The translations under genes and the position numbers were made by a program. 64,000 nt of DNA from Enterococcus mediterraneensis (GTDB lineage Bacteria > Bacillota > Bacilli > Lactobacillales > Enterococcaceae), in assembly GCF_900604485.1 (NCBI RefSeq), contig NZ_UWOP01000001.1, positions 501,001 through 565,000 of the forward strand. Direction: 5' to 3'. The notes beneath the pieces were generated by a model. That model was not told the DNA's origin and made no database searches. It saw nothing but the letters and a program-made list of their open reading frames with translations. Positions 10,502-20,064 of this stretch are shown here, piece after piece. How positions within the stretch are numbered: the stretch's first letter is position 1; every line of letters starts with the position of its first letter.

Positions 10502-10906
10502 TTATTTCACTTTCCTTAAGTTATCATCATTGATTGTCATGCCTTTTTCTTCGGCAATTTTTTTAATGCGATCTGTCTTGGAAAGCTCGCTTTTTTCTTG
10601 CTCCAGACGTGTCGAGTCTTCTTTCTTTTGAGTCGTTTCTGCTTGGATCAATGAAACATCATGTTCAAGCTGACTAATATCCGTACGCACATAAATCGTA
10701 AGAACGGCAAGTCCGATCATAGCTCCTAATAAGAACACACCGATCAACTTTTCGATCTTGCTGATTTTTTTAAGTTTGTGAGCTGGAGATTGAGGTACCA
10801 CGATGATCTCTGGGCGATCAGTAGACGGTTGCGTGGGTTTTTCTTGTTGCGGTATTTCGATGAGTGGTTCTGTGTAACCATAATCGTGGGCTTTCAATTC
10901 CGCCAT
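10502..10906 (-). CDS. ftsL: FtsL, bitopic division protein
   Basis: A 134-residue protein with an acidic, Pro-rich cytoplasmic N-terminus, one membrane span at about 54-74 and an extracellular coiled coil (about 75-125) rich in Glu, Lys and Gln. It has the topology and position of FtsL between rsmH and the PBP. FtsL pairs with DivIC and DivIB. Sequence conservation is low in this family, so the call depends on topology and context. It is separated by one base from rsmH. Confidence 0.92.
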   Translation of the reverse strand: MAELKAHDYGYTEPLIEIPQQEKPTQPSTDRPEIIVVPQSPAHKLKKISKIEKLIGVFLLGAMIGLAVLTIYVRTDISQLEHDVSLIQAETTQKKEDSTRLEQEKSELSKTDRIKKIAEEKGMTINDDNLRKVK

Positions 10907-10907
10907 C

Positions 10908-11870
10908 TTAACTCTCCTTCCTTCTCACTTTCTCTGCGATCCGCAGTTTTGCACTTCTTGAACGATTGTTTTCAGCAAGCTCGGCTTCTGAAGCAACCAT
11001 CGGCTTTCTTGTGATCAATTTTAATTCTGGTTGATATTCTTCTGGGATGACTGGCAAGCCCGGTGGAAGATCTTTCGGGCTGCTGTACTCTTTGAACATT
11101 GTTTTTACGATACGATCTTCTAAGGAATGGAATGTGATGACACTCACTCTTCCTTTAGGATTCAATAACGCGATGGCTTGTTCTAATGAGTCTTCGATCG
11201 CGCCCAGTTCATCATTGACAGCGATTCGGACAGCTTGGAAGATCCGTTTCGCCGGATGTCCGCCCTTGCGTCTTGCAGGAGCAGGGATAGCTGTTTTAAT
11301 GATCTCCACTAATTCTCCGGTCGTTGCGATGGGATGTTCTTTCCGAACTCGTTCGATTTCGCGAGCGATCTGTTTTGAAAATTTTTCTTCACCATAACGG
11401 TAAAAAATCTTAACTAATTCATGATAATCATATTCATTGATGACATTATATGCAGAAAACGCAGCGCTTTGATCCATCCTCATATCCAAAGGCGCATCTT
11501 GATGGTAACTGAACCCTCTTTGTGCTTCATCTAATTGTGGTGAAGAGACACCTAGGTCATAAAGAATCCCATCGACATGCGTAACGCCGATCTCTTCAAG
11601 TTTTTCCCGCAAAAAACGAAAATTGCTTTTGATAAAAGTAACTTGCCCTTTTTCAACATAAGGCGCTAAGCGTTTTTTCGCATGATCGATTGCTTTTTGA
11701 TCTTGGTCGAATGCATACAAATGGCCCTTGGACTGTAACTGGCTCAGCAAATACTCACTGTGTCCAGCACCGCCCAAAGTACAATCTACGTAGATTCCTT
11801 CAGGTTGGATATTCAATCCGTCTACAGTTTCTTTTAGCATGACAGTATAGTGCTGAAATTCCGCGGTCAT
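10908..11870 (-). CDS. rsmH: RsmH (MraW), 16S rRNA m4C1402 methyltransferase
   Basis: A 320-residue SAM-dependent methyltransferase that N4-methylates C1402 of 16S rRNA. The N-terminus [13 protein letters not shown] and motif [16 protein letters not shown] are characteristic, as are [13 protein letters not shown] and [13 protein letters not shown]. It is the partner in function of RsmI (56790-57659), which adds the 2'-O-methyl to the same nucleotide. It follows mraZ by 21 bases. Confidence 0.97.
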   Translation of the reverse strand: MTAEFQHYTVMLKETVDGLNIQPEGIYVDCTLGGAGHSEYLLSQLQSKGHLYAFDQDQKAIDHAKKRLAPYVEKGQVTFIKSNFRFLREKLEEIGVTHVDGILYDLGVSSPQLDEAQRGFSYHQDAPLDMRMDQSAAFSAYNVINEYDYHELVKIFYRYGEEKFSKQIAREIERVRKEHPIATTGELVEIIKTAIPAPARRKGGHPAKRIFQAVRIAVNDELGAIEDSLEQAIALLNPKGRVSVITFHSLEDRIVKTMFKEYSSPKDLPPGLPVIPEEYQPELKLITRKPMVASEAELAENNRSRSAKLRIAEKVRRKES

Positions 11871-11891
11871 CTAGTTGCCTCTTCCTATATC

Positions 11892-12323
11892 TTATAATCC
11901 AAAGTCGATCATGTTCTCTGCGATCTCATCAAAGTTTTCTTCTGCTTCAACAGCAAATGCGTTCCAGCGTTCTTCGTCCCAAATCTCGATTCGATTCGCT
12001 ACACCTGTGATCACACAATTTTTAGATAAGTTTGCGTGTTTTCGTAAGGTAGCCGGGATATTGATGCGTCCTTGTTTGTCGATCTCGCATTCTGTCGCAG
12101 CAGAATAAAAGTATCTGGTAAACGTCCGGGCATCTTTTTTTGCTAGAGGCATCTCGTTTAATTTTTCTTCTAAGTTATTCCATTCAGGTAACGGGTAGCC
12201 AAACAAACAACCGTCCAATCCTCTAGTCACTACAAACTTTTCACCAAGTTTTTCGCGTAGTTTGGATGGAACGATTAGTCGACCTTTTGCATCTATCGTA
12301 TGTTGGAATTCTCCCATAAACAT
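11892..12323 (-). CDS. mraZ: MraZ, AbrB-fold regulator of the dcw cluster
   Basis: A 143-residue protein with two AbrB-like swapped-hairpin domains; [14 protein letters not shown] and [13 protein letters not shown] are the paired signatures. MraZ binds repeats upstream of its own gene and usually represses the cluster. An in-frame start 19 codons upstream exists, but [15 protein letters not shown] is the family N-terminus, and a GGGGGA site lies about 9 bases before the ATG at 12323. The upstream start would place coding sequence over the operator, so the shorter form is chosen. Confidence 0.96.
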   Translation of the reverse strand: MFMGEFQHTIDAKGRLIVPSKLREKLGEKFVVTRGLDGCLFGYPLPEWNNLEEKLNEMPLAKKDARTFTRYFYSAATECEIDKQGRINIPATLRKHANLSKNCVITGVANRIEIWDEERWNAFAVEAEENFDEIAENMIDFGL

Positions 12324-12362
12324 CGACAAATATCCCCCGATCTCCACCTGATATTCACAGTC

Positions 12363-12387
12363 TACCACAATCCCCCACATTCCACCA
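12363..12387 (-). promoter_or_regulatory. MraZ-binding box: three direct repeats upstream of mraZ
   Basis: Read on the minus strand there are three pentamers, TGGTG (12387-12383), TGGGG (12377-12373) and TGGTA (12367-12363), each separated by exactly 5 bases. This 10-bp periodicity matches the known MraZ operator of TGGGN repeats with 5-bp spacers. It ends 39 bases before the mraZ ATG. A fourth weaker repeat, TGAAT, continues the phase. Autoregulation of the dcw operon is inferred. Confidence 0.82.
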
Positions 12388-12483
12388 CCTTTTCTGGAAA
12401 ATGTTGTGTGAAGTTTTTTGACTATTTTTTACCAAAGATTTTAAAAAGGAAGATATCTTTTTTGCAGACATTTAAAAGTTTTT

Positions 12484-12852
12484 TTATAGATAATGAAGAA
12501 TATTCATCACTATCAAAATGACATACAATAAAATCGAAATCAAAAACACCAGTCGCCAGAACATTTTCAGGTAACGGGAGTATAAGATCTCTCCATAATA
12601 ATAGGCTTGAAATACCGCCACTAAGATTCCTAAAAAGAAAATAGGGATCAAAAAATACGGCAGGATCGACATATTGAATGTATTGATCGACAATTGATGC
12701 AAACCATAAAATAAAAAAGGAATACTGATATCAGGCGCTTTGATTTTTAAGCGCTTTTGTAAAGAAAATGTAGTAACTAAAAAAGTTGCTGCAAATAAAA
12801 CGATGATTGGAAATAAGTACCAAAAAATCAAAACTGGTGAAAAACTTGCCAT
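12484..12852 (-). CDS. DUF3397-family membrane protein
   Basis: A 122-residue, very hydrophobic protein with about four membrane spans (roughly 8-28, 38-55, 63-85 and 98-120). It begins MASFSPVLIFWYLFPIIVL. Small DUF3397 proteins are commonly found just upstream of mraZ in lactobacilli and enterococci; their function is not known. AGGGGA lies before the ATG. It ends 97 bases upstream of the MraZ operator in the same direction. The family call is from memory of similar proteins and context. Confidence 0.75.
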   Translation of the reverse strand: MASFSPVLIFWYLFPIIVLFAATFLVTTFSLQKRLKIKAPDISIPFLFYGLHQLSINTFNMSILPYFLIPIFFLGILVAVFQAYYYGEILYSRYLKMFWRLVFLISILLYVILIVMNILHYL

Positions 12853-13026
12853 TAGATTGTTCCCCTCTTCTTAACTAGTGTAACTATACTTCATTTACTT
12901 TACACAGATGTTTCAGTTCTTTTAAAAGTTCATTCAGATAGGAAAAACTTTCACAAGATAAAAAAGCATTTTCAAAGAATTCTCTCGGATTTTCCTTTAT
13001 AATAGTACTGATAAGGATGTGAGCAA

Positions 13027-13983
13027 ATGAAGTATTATTATACAGTGGATGACCAAATACTGGTGCCTCATGAAAATAAATCCGCTGATTTTTTATGGCT
13101 TCATGTAGAGAAGCCAACAAGTCAAGAAATTAGCACACTTTCAGAAGAATATCAACTACCTATCGACTATTTATCAGCTATTTTGGATGATGCTGAAAAT
13201 TCTCGTGTTGAAGGACTTGAACAAGAGAAATTCAAACGTCCTATTTTATTATTGCTTCAATTTCCTTATGTTTCCACAAGTCCCAGCGGTTACTTGCAAT
13301 TTGAGACGTTTCCTTTATCCCTCATCATCACCGCTGATAACAAATTGATCAGTGTATCGAACCGTCATCCAACATTTTTCAGCAAGGTCCTCAAACAGCC
13401 TTTGCCAAATAATGACATGAGCAATTACATCAATTTGATATGGCAGATCGTATGGCGCTTGGTACTTTCCTATAACGACCATCTGCGGATGATCAAAGAC
13501 CAAGTAGAAAAATTGGAAGGACAAATCCAAGTGTCCACCAAAAATAAACATCTGTATCAAATCATGGACATCCAAAAAAGTCTGGTGTTTTTTGAAGCAG
13601 CGACAAAAGCGAATCTGCAAGCATTGAATAATCTTGCTCTTTCTCCGGAATTTCAAAAAAACCATGCCTATCGGAACCATCTTCATGATATTTTAGTAGA
13701 AACTGAACAATCGATGATCTCTGCTCGAATCCACTTGAAACTGGTCAACCAGATGACTGATATTTTTTCAGCGATCGTCTCCAATAACTTGAATAACGTG
13801 ATGAAGATTTTGACCTCGCTGACGATCGTCTTGACGATCCCGACGATCATCGGCGGTTTTTATGGAATGAATGTTAAATTGCCTTTCGCTTCCAGAGATG
13901 ACGCATTCTTTTTGATCGCTATCGGCACACTGGTCTTTTGTTATATAGCCATCTATTATTTAAGAAAAAAGAATCTTTTGTAA
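13027..13983 (+). CDS. corA: CorA-family magnesium (divalent cation) transporter
   Basis: A 318-residue CorA-like channel. The long N-terminal cytoplasmic domain includes the coiled region RMIKDQVEKLEGQIQVS. Two C-terminal membrane spans (about 256-278 and 290-312) flank the signature YGMNVKLPF. The GMN motif forms the selectivity loop. It is transcribed divergently from the DUF3397/mraZ block. A TATAAT box at 12998-13003 and AAGGATGTGAG before the ATG support expression from its own promoter. The substrate (Mg rather than Co or Ni) is by family. Confidence 0.92.
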   Translation: MKYYYTVDDQILVPHENKSADFLWLHVEKPTSQEISTLSEEYQLPIDYLSAILDDAENSRVEGLEQEKFKRPILLLLQFPYVSTSPSGYLQFETFPLSLIITADNKLISVSNRHPTFFSKVLKQPLPNNDMSNYINLIWQIVWRLVLSYNDHLRMIKDQVEKLEGQIQVSTKNKHLYQIMDIQKSLVFFEAATKANLQALNNLALSPEFQKNHAYRNHLHDILVETEQSMISARIHLKLVNQMTDIFSAIVSNNLNNVMKILTSLTIVLTIPTIIGGFYGMNVKLPFASRDDAFFLIAIGTLVFCYIAIYYLRKKNLL

Positions 13984-14059
13984 AGTTTTCGTTTGTCACT
14001 TGAAGAAACGATTCTTTCCATGTAAACTTTGGGTAGCAACGATAAAAAGGATGGGTCTC

Positions 14060-14176
14060 ATGAACGAAAAAAAATCAACGAGTACATTTTCTAAAGTTAC
14101 TAAAGTAGTAATTTGGACGATGCTGATCTTAACACTGGGTTCTGTTTTCCTAACAGCTATCTTGAGTGTTATCTAA
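14060..14176 (+). CDS. Small single-span membrane peptide (DUF4044-like)
   Basis: A 38-residue peptide with a short basic and Ser/Thr-rich head (MNEKKSTSTFSKVTKV) and a single membrane span of about 20 residues. AAAAAGGA lies about 8 bases before the ATG at 14060; an earlier in-frame ATG at 14051 overlaps that site. DUF4044 peptides of this size and shape are common in lactic acid bacteria next to CorA-type genes. Function is unknown. It is followed by a strong hairpin, consistent with the end of a short transcript from corA. Confidence 0.7.
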   Translation: MNEKKSTSTFSKVTKVVIWTMLILTLGSVFLTAILSVI

Positions 14177-14210
14177 GCATTCCGCAGAAAATCCTGTATC
14201 AAAACCGACA

Positions 14211-14290
14211 AAAAAGCCGAAAAATCGGAAATTTGGACCGGCTCCCAAAAAATTGGGAGTCGATTCAAAATCACGATTTTTCGGCTTTTT
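14211..14290. terminator. Large two-tier bidirectional terminator between the DUF4044 gene and recN
   Basis: The outer 17-base arms are AAAAAGCCGAAAAATCG (14211-14227) and its exact complement (14274-14290). An inner stem GGCTCCCAA / TTGGGAGTC (14240-14260) has one G-U pair. Runs of T follow in both directions, so it can end corA/DUF4044 transcription on the plus strand and recN on the minus strand. Confidence 0.85.
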
Positions 14291-14405
14291 CTTGTTGATT
14301 AATAGCTGTACCGATTGAAAATAACTCGCAGCCAACATATGAATAAAGATTTATTTTATCGTTTGACGTTTCCTGCTCAAATCAATGTCATTTGCTGCAC
14401 TTTCA

Positions 14406-16106
14406 TTATTTGTTTGTTTTACTTACATCAAGCTCTTTAGCCATCTGCAACAGTTCTCTAGCATGCTCGATCGTCAACTCTGTGATCTCAGCTCCTGAAA
14501 GCATACGGGCGATTTCTTGAACACGTTCAGTATCTGCCAATTGTTGAACTGTCGTGGAGGTTCGTCCTGCCTGTACTTTTTTTGCAATATAGTACTGATA
14601 ATCAGCGATCGCCGCTACCTGAGGCAAATGAGTGATACACAAAACTTGAGAATTTCGAGCGATCTTCGAGATTTTTTGCGCGATTGCTTGCGCCACCCGT
14701 CCGCTAACGCCCGTATCTACCTCATCAAAAATGATACTAGTGATTCCTTGGGTTTTTGAAAAGATCGTTTTTAAAGCCAACAGGATTCTTGATAATTCAC
14801 CGCCGGAAGCAACCTTTACAAGCGGTTTTAAAGGTTCTCCTGGATTGGTGGTCAGGAAAAATTCTACTTCGTCAAAACCGGTTTCTTTCAATGTCTTTCC
14901 TTGCCCTTTGAATACAACTTCAAATTGGCTGTTTTCCATATAAAGGTCTTTTAACTCTTGAACAACCTCTTTTTCCAAACGGTGAGCGATCAATTTACGT
15001 TGTTGATGAATTTGTTCTGCCAACTGCCAGACATGCGTTTCTTTTTTAGACAATGTTTGAATCATTTTTTCCAGATTTTCTTCCGAAAAATCAGCTTCTG
15101 CTAATTCTTGGGAAATCTTTTCAGTATATTCCAAAATCGTCGGGATCGAATCACCATACTTGCGTTTCAGCTGACGGATCAGATCCAAACGCTGTTCCAC
15201 TACTTCCAGTCGTTCTTCATCCAACTCCAGATTGTCAATTTGCCGCGAGATCTCTGCAGCCGCGTCCTGCAACAAATAATAGGCTGTTTGGACATTCTCA
15301 CCGATCGTTTCAAATTCTTTATCCAAATGAGCGATGCCTTGGATCTCATTCAGCGCCATTCCTACCCCATCCAAACTATTGGAACCTTCACTTGCCAAGG
15401 CCGCATAGCTTTGTGCAAAGGCGTCAACGATTTTTTGGTAGTTGCTTAATTTGTCCCGCTCTTCCAACAAGGTCTCTTCTTCGCCGATCTGCAGCTGTGC
15501 CTGCTGGATCTCTTCTTGTTGAAAACGCAGCATATCCATCCGCTGAACAAACGATTGTTCATTGTTCTGAATTTTGCGGATCTGCTGTTCCAACTTGCGG
15601 TATTCATGATATTCCCGCTGATAGACTTTTAATGTCTCATTATATTTCTCATCACCGAACTCATCGACGAATGACAAATGACGTTCTGGCTGTAACAATT
15701 CTTGATGCTCATTTTGCCCTTGAATATCAACTAAGAAGGCCCCCACACGCCGCAGATTCGCCAATGTGATCGTCCGTCCGTTTACTCGGCAAATGTTTTT
15801 CCCATTCATGGACATATCTCGCTGAACGATCAGCAGTTCTTCCTCAGTATCGATCCCCAGCTCATTAATCAGTAAAGCAAAATCTTCCCGTTGAGGTACT
15901 TCAAATAACCCTTCCAACAGACATTTCTCGCTGCCTTGACGGATATAATCGCTTGAACCGCGGCCGCCTGCCAGCAGTCCCAGCGCATCAATAATGATGG
16001 ACTTGCCGGCACCAGTCTCTCCGGTCAATGCTGTCATCCCTTTATGAAAATTCAGATGTAATTCTGAAATGATCGCAAAATTTTTAATTGTCAGCTCTAG
16101 TAACAT
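14406..16106 (-). CDS. recN: RecN, DNA double-strand-break repair ATPase
   Basis: A 566-residue SMC-like protein. Walker A GETGAGKSIIIDALG (about 29-43) lies at the N-terminus. A coiled-coil middle contains Gln/Glu-rich helices. The ABC signature KVASGGELSRILLAL and Walker B ITSIIFDEVDTGVSG lie near the C-terminus. RecN gathers broken ends early in recombination. The ATG at 16106 is preferred over a GTG one codon earlier because AGGAGG is 6 bases away. It is the last gene of the xseA-ispA-tlyA-argR-recN string. Confidence 0.96.
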   Translation of the reverse strand: MLLELTIKNFAIISELHLNFHKGMTALTGETGAGKSIIIDALGLLAGGRGSSDYIRQGSEKCLLEGLFEVPQREDFALLINELGIDTEEELLIVQRDMSMNGKNICRVNGRTITLANLRRVGAFLVDIQGQNEHQELLQPERHLSFVDEFGDEKYNETLKVYQREYHEYRKLEQQIRKIQNNEQSFVQRMDMLRFQQEEIQQAQLQIGEEETLLEERDKLSNYQKIVDAFAQSYAALASEGSNSLDGVGMALNEIQGIAHLDKEFETIGENVQTAYYLLQDAAAEISRQIDNLELDEERLEVVEQRLDLIRQLKRKYGDSIPTILEYTEKISQELAEADFSEENLEKMIQTLSKKETHVWQLAEQIHQQRKLIAHRLEKEVVQELKDLYMENSQFEVVFKGQGKTLKETGFDEVEFFLTTNPGEPLKPLVKVASGGELSRILLALKTIFSKTQGITSIIFDEVDTGVSGRVAQAIAQKISKIARNSQVLCITHLPQVAAIADYQYYIAKKVQAGRTSTTVQQLADTERVQEIARMLSGAEITELTIEHARELLQMAKELDVSKTNK

Positions 16107-16121
16107 CACTGGCCTCCTAGA

Positions 16122-16571
16122 TTATAAATACTGCAAAAATTCGCGGCGGATCATTGCCGCATCTTCTTCTGTCCGGGCGATCATCAACACATTGTCATCA
16201 TCGTTCAACGTTGCAAACAATTGTTCTTTGAAACGGCGATCGATCAGATTGGCTGCTGCTGAAGCATTCCCTGGCAATGTTTTTAAGATCACGAACTTCT
16301 CCATCTGATCAACAGCCACGAAAGCATCCTTTAAAATCTTTTCCAATTTGGCGCCGACATCTTCCGCTGTTTCAGCCGGCAGACTATACCGATAGCCGCC
16401 TTCTGAAGACGGGACTTTGATCAGTTTCAATTCTTTGATATCCCGGGAAATCGTGGCTTGCGTCACTTGGATGTCGCGTTCTTTCAGCAATTCAACGAAT
16501 TCTTCCTGCTTTTGGATATTTCTTTCGCTCAGCAAGCGGGTGATCAAACGGTGACGATCTTTTTTTCTCAT
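16122..16571 (-). CDS. argR: ArgR/AhrC-family arginine regulator
   Basis: A 149-residue protein with an N-terminal winged helix (recognition segment QATISRDIKELKLIKV, about 37-52) and a C-terminal hexamerisation and arginine-binding domain (DDDNVLMIARTEEDA near 125-139). Family members sense L-arginine and control arginine synthesis or catabolism. In Enterococcus several paralogues usually exist. This copy beside recN matches Bacillus AhrC by position. The ribosome site is GGAG. Confidence 0.93.
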   Translation of the reverse strand: MRKKDRHRLITRLLSERNIQKQEEFVELLKERDIQVTQATISRDIKELKLIKVPSSEGGYRYSLPAETAEDVGAKLEKILKDAFVAVDQMEKFVILKTLPGNASAAANLIDRRFKEQLFATLNDDDNVLMIARTEEDAAMIRREFLQYL

Positions 16572-16788
16572 CCTTATGTACTCCTTCTATAGTTTTCGTT
16601 CGGTAATAAAGAAAAAAGAGCCTAGGCAACCAGACTGAGTACCGACGAACAAGTTGGCCTATCTATTCATACTCATTTGTCCAACCGATTCCAGTCGCTT
16701 AATTACAGATTTATAGAACAAATGCGTATCTTAAAATCAGACAACCTTGGTTCTTTGCCGGCAGTCTCCCAGTCTTCACCTTTGATAG

Positions 16789-17607
16789 TTATTCTTTTAC
16801 TAGCTGCTGATGGGCTTCTGCCACTAGCGCTGGTATATCGATTTCATCAGAGATTGTACCGGTTTTAGGTACTTTCTTCAAATGAACGATGAATTCGATA
16901 TTGCCCTCTCCGCCTGTGATAGGAGAAAAGCTCAAATTTTTCACATCATAGCCTTCATTAGCAGCAAACGATAGGATTTCTTCCAAAACTTGGATATGGG
17001 TTTTAGGATCTCGGACGATACCATGCTTGCCAACCGCTGATTTTCCTGCTTCAAATTGCGGTTTGATCAACGCCATGACATCCCCTTGATCCGCTAAAAT
17101 CTTATGAAGAGGCGGCAACATCAATTTTAAAGAAATGAATGACACGTCGATGGTTGCGACTTCAGGCGTTCCTTCAAGAAAGTCTTCCGGCTTGGCATAG
17201 CGAAAATTCGTCCGCTCCATTACTATTACCCGTTCATCCTGACGAATTTTCCAGGCAAGCTGGTTATACCCAACATCCAATGCGTAACTCATCTTTGCCC
17301 CGTTTTGCAAAGCAACATCTGTAAATCCGCCTGTTGATGCCCCGATATCCAAAATGACTTTATCACGGACAGTAAAATCAAAGATCTTCAATGCTTTTTC
17401 CAGCTTTAATCCTCCGCGAGAAACGTAAGGGAGTTTTTGTCCTTTGATCTGCAGAGGTGTTTCGATAGAGATCTTTTCACCCGGTTTATCCAACCGCTCA
17501 TTTTTGTCGGTATACACTAATCCTGCCATGACCCCTCGTTTTGCCTGTTCTCGTGTTTCAAATAGTCCTTGTTGATACGCCAAAACGTCAACGCGTTCTT
17601 TTTTCAT
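16789..17607 (-). CDS. tlyA: TlyA-family rRNA 2'-O-methyltransferase (YqxC type)
   Basis: A 272-residue protein with an N-terminal S4 RNA-binding domain (about 4-60) and an RrmJ/FtsJ-type methyltransferase domain. Motif I is VILDIGASTGGFTDVAL (about 84-100); VATIDVSFISLKLML and LIKPQFEAG are later motifs. Mycobacterial TlyA methylates 16S and 23S rRNA; the exact site in Firmicutes is not settled, and the old label haemolysin is misleading. It is 18 bases after ispA. A 217-base gap to argR follows with no clear element. Confidence 0.93.
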   Translation of the reverse strand: MKKERVDVLAYQQGLFETREQAKRGVMAGLVYTDKNERLDKPGEKISIETPLQIKGQKLPYVSRGGLKLEKALKIFDFTVRDKVILDIGASTGGFTDVALQNGAKMSYALDVGYNQLAWKIRQDERVIVMERTNFRYAKPEDFLEGTPEVATIDVSFISLKLMLPPLHKILADQGDVMALIKPQFEAGKSAVGKHGIVRDPKTHIQVLEEILSFAANEGYDVKNLSFSPITGGEGNIEFIVHLKKVPKTGTISDEIDIPALVAEAHQQLVKE

Positions 17608-17625
17608 GTTTTTCCTCTTTCTGTT

Positions 17626-18510
17626 TTATAAACGGAATTTTTCGATAAACTCAGCAAATAGTTGAGGATGAAAATCTACAGCTGTTTGCAGCTGATCGAT
17701 TTCATGCTGGGCTGCTGCTAAAGTCTGGGTCAATGCCTGACGTGCACCATCAATGCCCAAAAGTGCAGGATACGTACTTTTTGCCAGCTCTTGATCCCGC
17801 TGAGTGTTCTTCCCTAGTTCTTCCGTTGTTGCTGTCGCGTCCAGCAGATCATCGCGAATTTGAAAAGCCAATCCTAATTGTCTAGCAAAACGTTCGACAG
17901 ACAGCAGGACCTCTTCCGGCTGTTCCGCTAGAACCGTTCCACTGACAAAAGCAAAAGCGATCAGATCACCGGTTTTATGCTGGTGAATTTGGGCAATTTC
18001 ATCGATACTCAACTGCTGCCCTTCTGCTTGGATATCAGCCGCCTGCCCCGCCACCATTCCGCTGGTGCCTGCTAATTTGGAAAATTGCTGCAGGAGCAAT
18101 ATTTTCGGACTGGCATCAACTTGCGCTAGACTCATCAAATGAAAAGCTTCCGTCAATAATCCATCACCCGCCAAGATCGCCATTGCTTCGCCAAACGCTA
18201 CATGATTGGTAGGCTTGCCCCGCCGCAGGTCATCGTTGTCCATTGCCGGCAGATCGTCATGGATCAATGAGTAGGTATGGACCATTTCTAAGGCGGCGGC
18301 TATTTGATACGCGCCATCTGTGATCTCTTTGCCAAAAGATGCGACAGCTGCCAACAACATCAACGGACGCAGCCGCTTACCGCCAGCTTGAATTGAATAT
18401 AGCATACTTTCCTTCAAAGTTTCATGACTGGTATGCTCCGTAATAAAACGGACCATCTCGGCTTCTACTTGCGGCAGATGGCTCTGTTGGATATCTCTTA
18501 ACGATCTCAT
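17626..18510 (-). CDS. ispA: Farnesyl/geranyl diphosphate synthase
   Basis: A 294-residue all-alpha prenyltransferase that condenses IPP with DMAPP or GPP to make farnesyl diphosphate. The first Asp-rich motif is [17 protein letters not shown] (about 84-100) and the second is FQIRDDLLD (near 212-220). GGKRLRP (about 43-49) binds IPP. Its ATG overlaps the xseB stop (ATGA). In Bacillus the next gene is dxs; here tlyA follows directly. Confidence 0.95.
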   Translation of the reverse strand: MRSLRDIQQSHLPQVEAEMVRFITEHTSHETLKESMLYSIQAGGKRLRPLMLLAAVASFGKEITDGAYQIAAALEMVHTYSLIHDDLPAMDNDDLRRGKPTNHVAFGEAMAILAGDGLLTEAFHLMSLAQVDASPKILLLQQFSKLAGTSGMVAGQAADIQAEGQQLSIDEIAQIHQHKTGDLIAFAFVSGTVLAEQPEEVLLSVERFARQLGLAFQIRDDLLDATATTEELGKNTQRDQELAKSTYPALLGIDGARQALTQTLAAAQHEIDQLQTAVDFHPQLFAEFIEKFRL

Positions 18511-18728
18511 TCTTCTGCCTCTTCAAATGGGACTTCTTCGTTGTTTTCCGACATCATTTTTGTCAGAGTTTTTTCTGCTTTTGTCAATGTATCCTGACAC
18601 TGCTTGCTTAAAATCATGCCTTTTTGAAAAGACTGCAGCGCTTCTTCTAACGGGACATCCCCTTGTTCTAATTTTGTTACGATTTGTTCTAATTCTTGCA
18701 ATGACTCTTCGAATGTAGGATTAGTCAT
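18507..18728 (-). CDS. xseB: Exodeoxyribonuclease VII small subunit
   Basis: A 73-residue helical protein containing the family signature [20 protein letters not shown] and [13 protein letters not shown]. It pairs with XseA to form exonuclease VII, which degrades single-stranded DNA into oligonucleotides. It overlaps the end of xseA by 8 bases and the start of ispA by 4 bases, indicating tight coupling. Confidence 0.96.
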   Translation of the reverse strand: MTNPTFEESLQELEQIVTKLEQGDVPLEEALQSFQKGMILSKQCQDTLTKAEKTLTKMMSENNEEVPFEEAEE

Positions 18729-20064
18729 GGTTTTCCTCCTTTACTAAATCGGTGATGTGGACTTTTGCTTGACCATCTTGATAATGGACCTGCAGTTCAT
18801 CCCCTACCCGCAGATCTGTCACGGATTTTACGACCCGCTCTTCTTTTGTGGTATAGCTGTAGCCGCGTCCCATGATTTTCAACGGACTCAGCAAATCCAA
18901 GGATTGGATCAGTTGTTGTAAGGACTGGGTTTTGTCTTCTAATAACTGACGGCTTTGTTTTTGCAGGCGTTCACTCAGATATACTGCTTTTTGCCGTTCT
19001 TCTCTGACTCTCGCCAAAGGAATCACCTGCTGCAAACGATGGATCGTATGAGTTGCTTGCCGTTCTTTTTCAAAGACCAGTTGTTGCAGTTGTTGTTTCA
19101 ACCGCTGATTCAATTGATCTAATTTAATGGATTGTGCATCGTATAACCGTTCTGGCTGACGGAAGACATAAGAATTCAACGCTCGCTGGTAGCGTTCATT
19201 TTTTTTCTGTAGTTGATAGATAAATGCTTGCTCTAAGCGGGCACGCCGTTCTCTAATTTTGACGATTTCTTCTGATAAGACCGGCACCGCCAGCTCTGCC
19301 GCTGCAGTGGGAGTCGCCGCACGTACATCAGCCACAAGATCTGCGATAGTAGTATCTGTTTCATGCCCGACAGAAGAAATAATCGGTGTCTTCGCTGAAA
19401 AAATCGCACGAGCCACCCGTTCTTCATTAAAAGGCCACAGATCCTCGATCGAACCGCCGCCGCGGCCTAAAATCAGCGTATCGAAATTCCCCAGCGCTTC
19501 CACTCTCTGGATATTTTTCACGACATCATCTGCCGCTTTATCACCTTGGACGACCGTTGGAAACAATACGATCTGGGCAATCGGATATCGACGGCGGACA
19601 GTCGTAATGATGTCTCTGATCACCGCACCGCTGGGACTTGTCAAAACCGCGATTCGTTTAGGAAAACGGACAATGGGCTGCTTAGGTGCAGTAAACAGTC
19701 CTTCTGCTCCCAGTTTTTCTTTTAATTGTTCATAGGCTTGATACAATGCACCGATGCCGTCAGGTTCCATGTGTTCCACATAGATTTGATAATTGCCGCT
19801 TGCTTCATATAAAGAAATACGGCCAATCACCAATACCTTCATTCCTTCTTCAGGTTTGAAGCGCACTTTATCGAAAGCGCCTTTGAACATTACCGCAGAA
19901 ATTTTGGCGCCATCGTCTTTCAAACTGAAATATTGATGGTTAGGCCGCAAACGAAAATTGGAGATCTCGCCAGTCAAATAGACCCGTTCCAAATAAGGAT
20001 CAGCGTCAAATTTACGTTTCAAATATTTTGTCAATGCAGTGACTGTCAAGTACTGCTGTTCCAT
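18721..20064 (-). CDS. xseA: Exodeoxyribonuclease VII large subunit
   Basis: A 447-residue catalytic subunit. An N-terminal OB fold (about 1-105; [17 protein letters not shown]) binds single-stranded DNA. The catalytic core includes [30 protein letters not shown] and [17 protein letters not shown] long coiled coil (about 270-400) and a C-terminal beta region follow. The ATG directly follows the folD TAG stop. The frame is intact at family length. Confidence 0.96.
   Translation of the reverse strand: MEQQYLTVTALTKYLKRKFDADPYLERVYLTGEISNFRLRPNHQYFSLKDDGAKISAVMFKGAFDKVRFKPEEGMKVLVIGRISLYEASGNYQIYVEHMEPDGIGALYQAYEQLKEKLGAEGLFTAPKQPIVRFPKRIAVLTSPSGAVIRDIITTVRRRYPIAQIVLFPTVVQGDKAADDVVKNIQRVEALGNFDTLILGRGGGSIEDLWPFNEERVARAIFSAKTPIISSVGHETDTTIADLVADVRAATPTAAAELAVPVLSEEIVKIRERRARLEQAFIYQLQKKNERYQRALNSYVFRQPERLYDAQSIKLDQLNQRLKQQLQQLVFEKERQATHTIHRLQQVIPLARVREERQKAVYLSERLQKQSRQLLEDKTQSLQQLIQSLDLLSPLKIMGRGYSYTTKEERVVKSVTDLRVGDELQVHYQDGQAKVHITDLVKEENHD

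Noticed and set aside
12884-13120. A 78-codon minus-strand frame overlapping corA
   Set aside because: It covers the corA promoter and start, has no ribosome site, and resembles no known protein.
15053-15769. A 238-codon plus-strand open frame inside recN
   Set aside because: It is antisense to an intact recN, has no ribosome site, and its composition (many Pro, His, Arg, Ser) is that of a shadow frame.
16572-16788. ARG box for autoregulation of argR
   Set aside because: An AT-rich stretch near 16660-16680 looks faintly like an ARG half-site, but two paired sites could not be seen.
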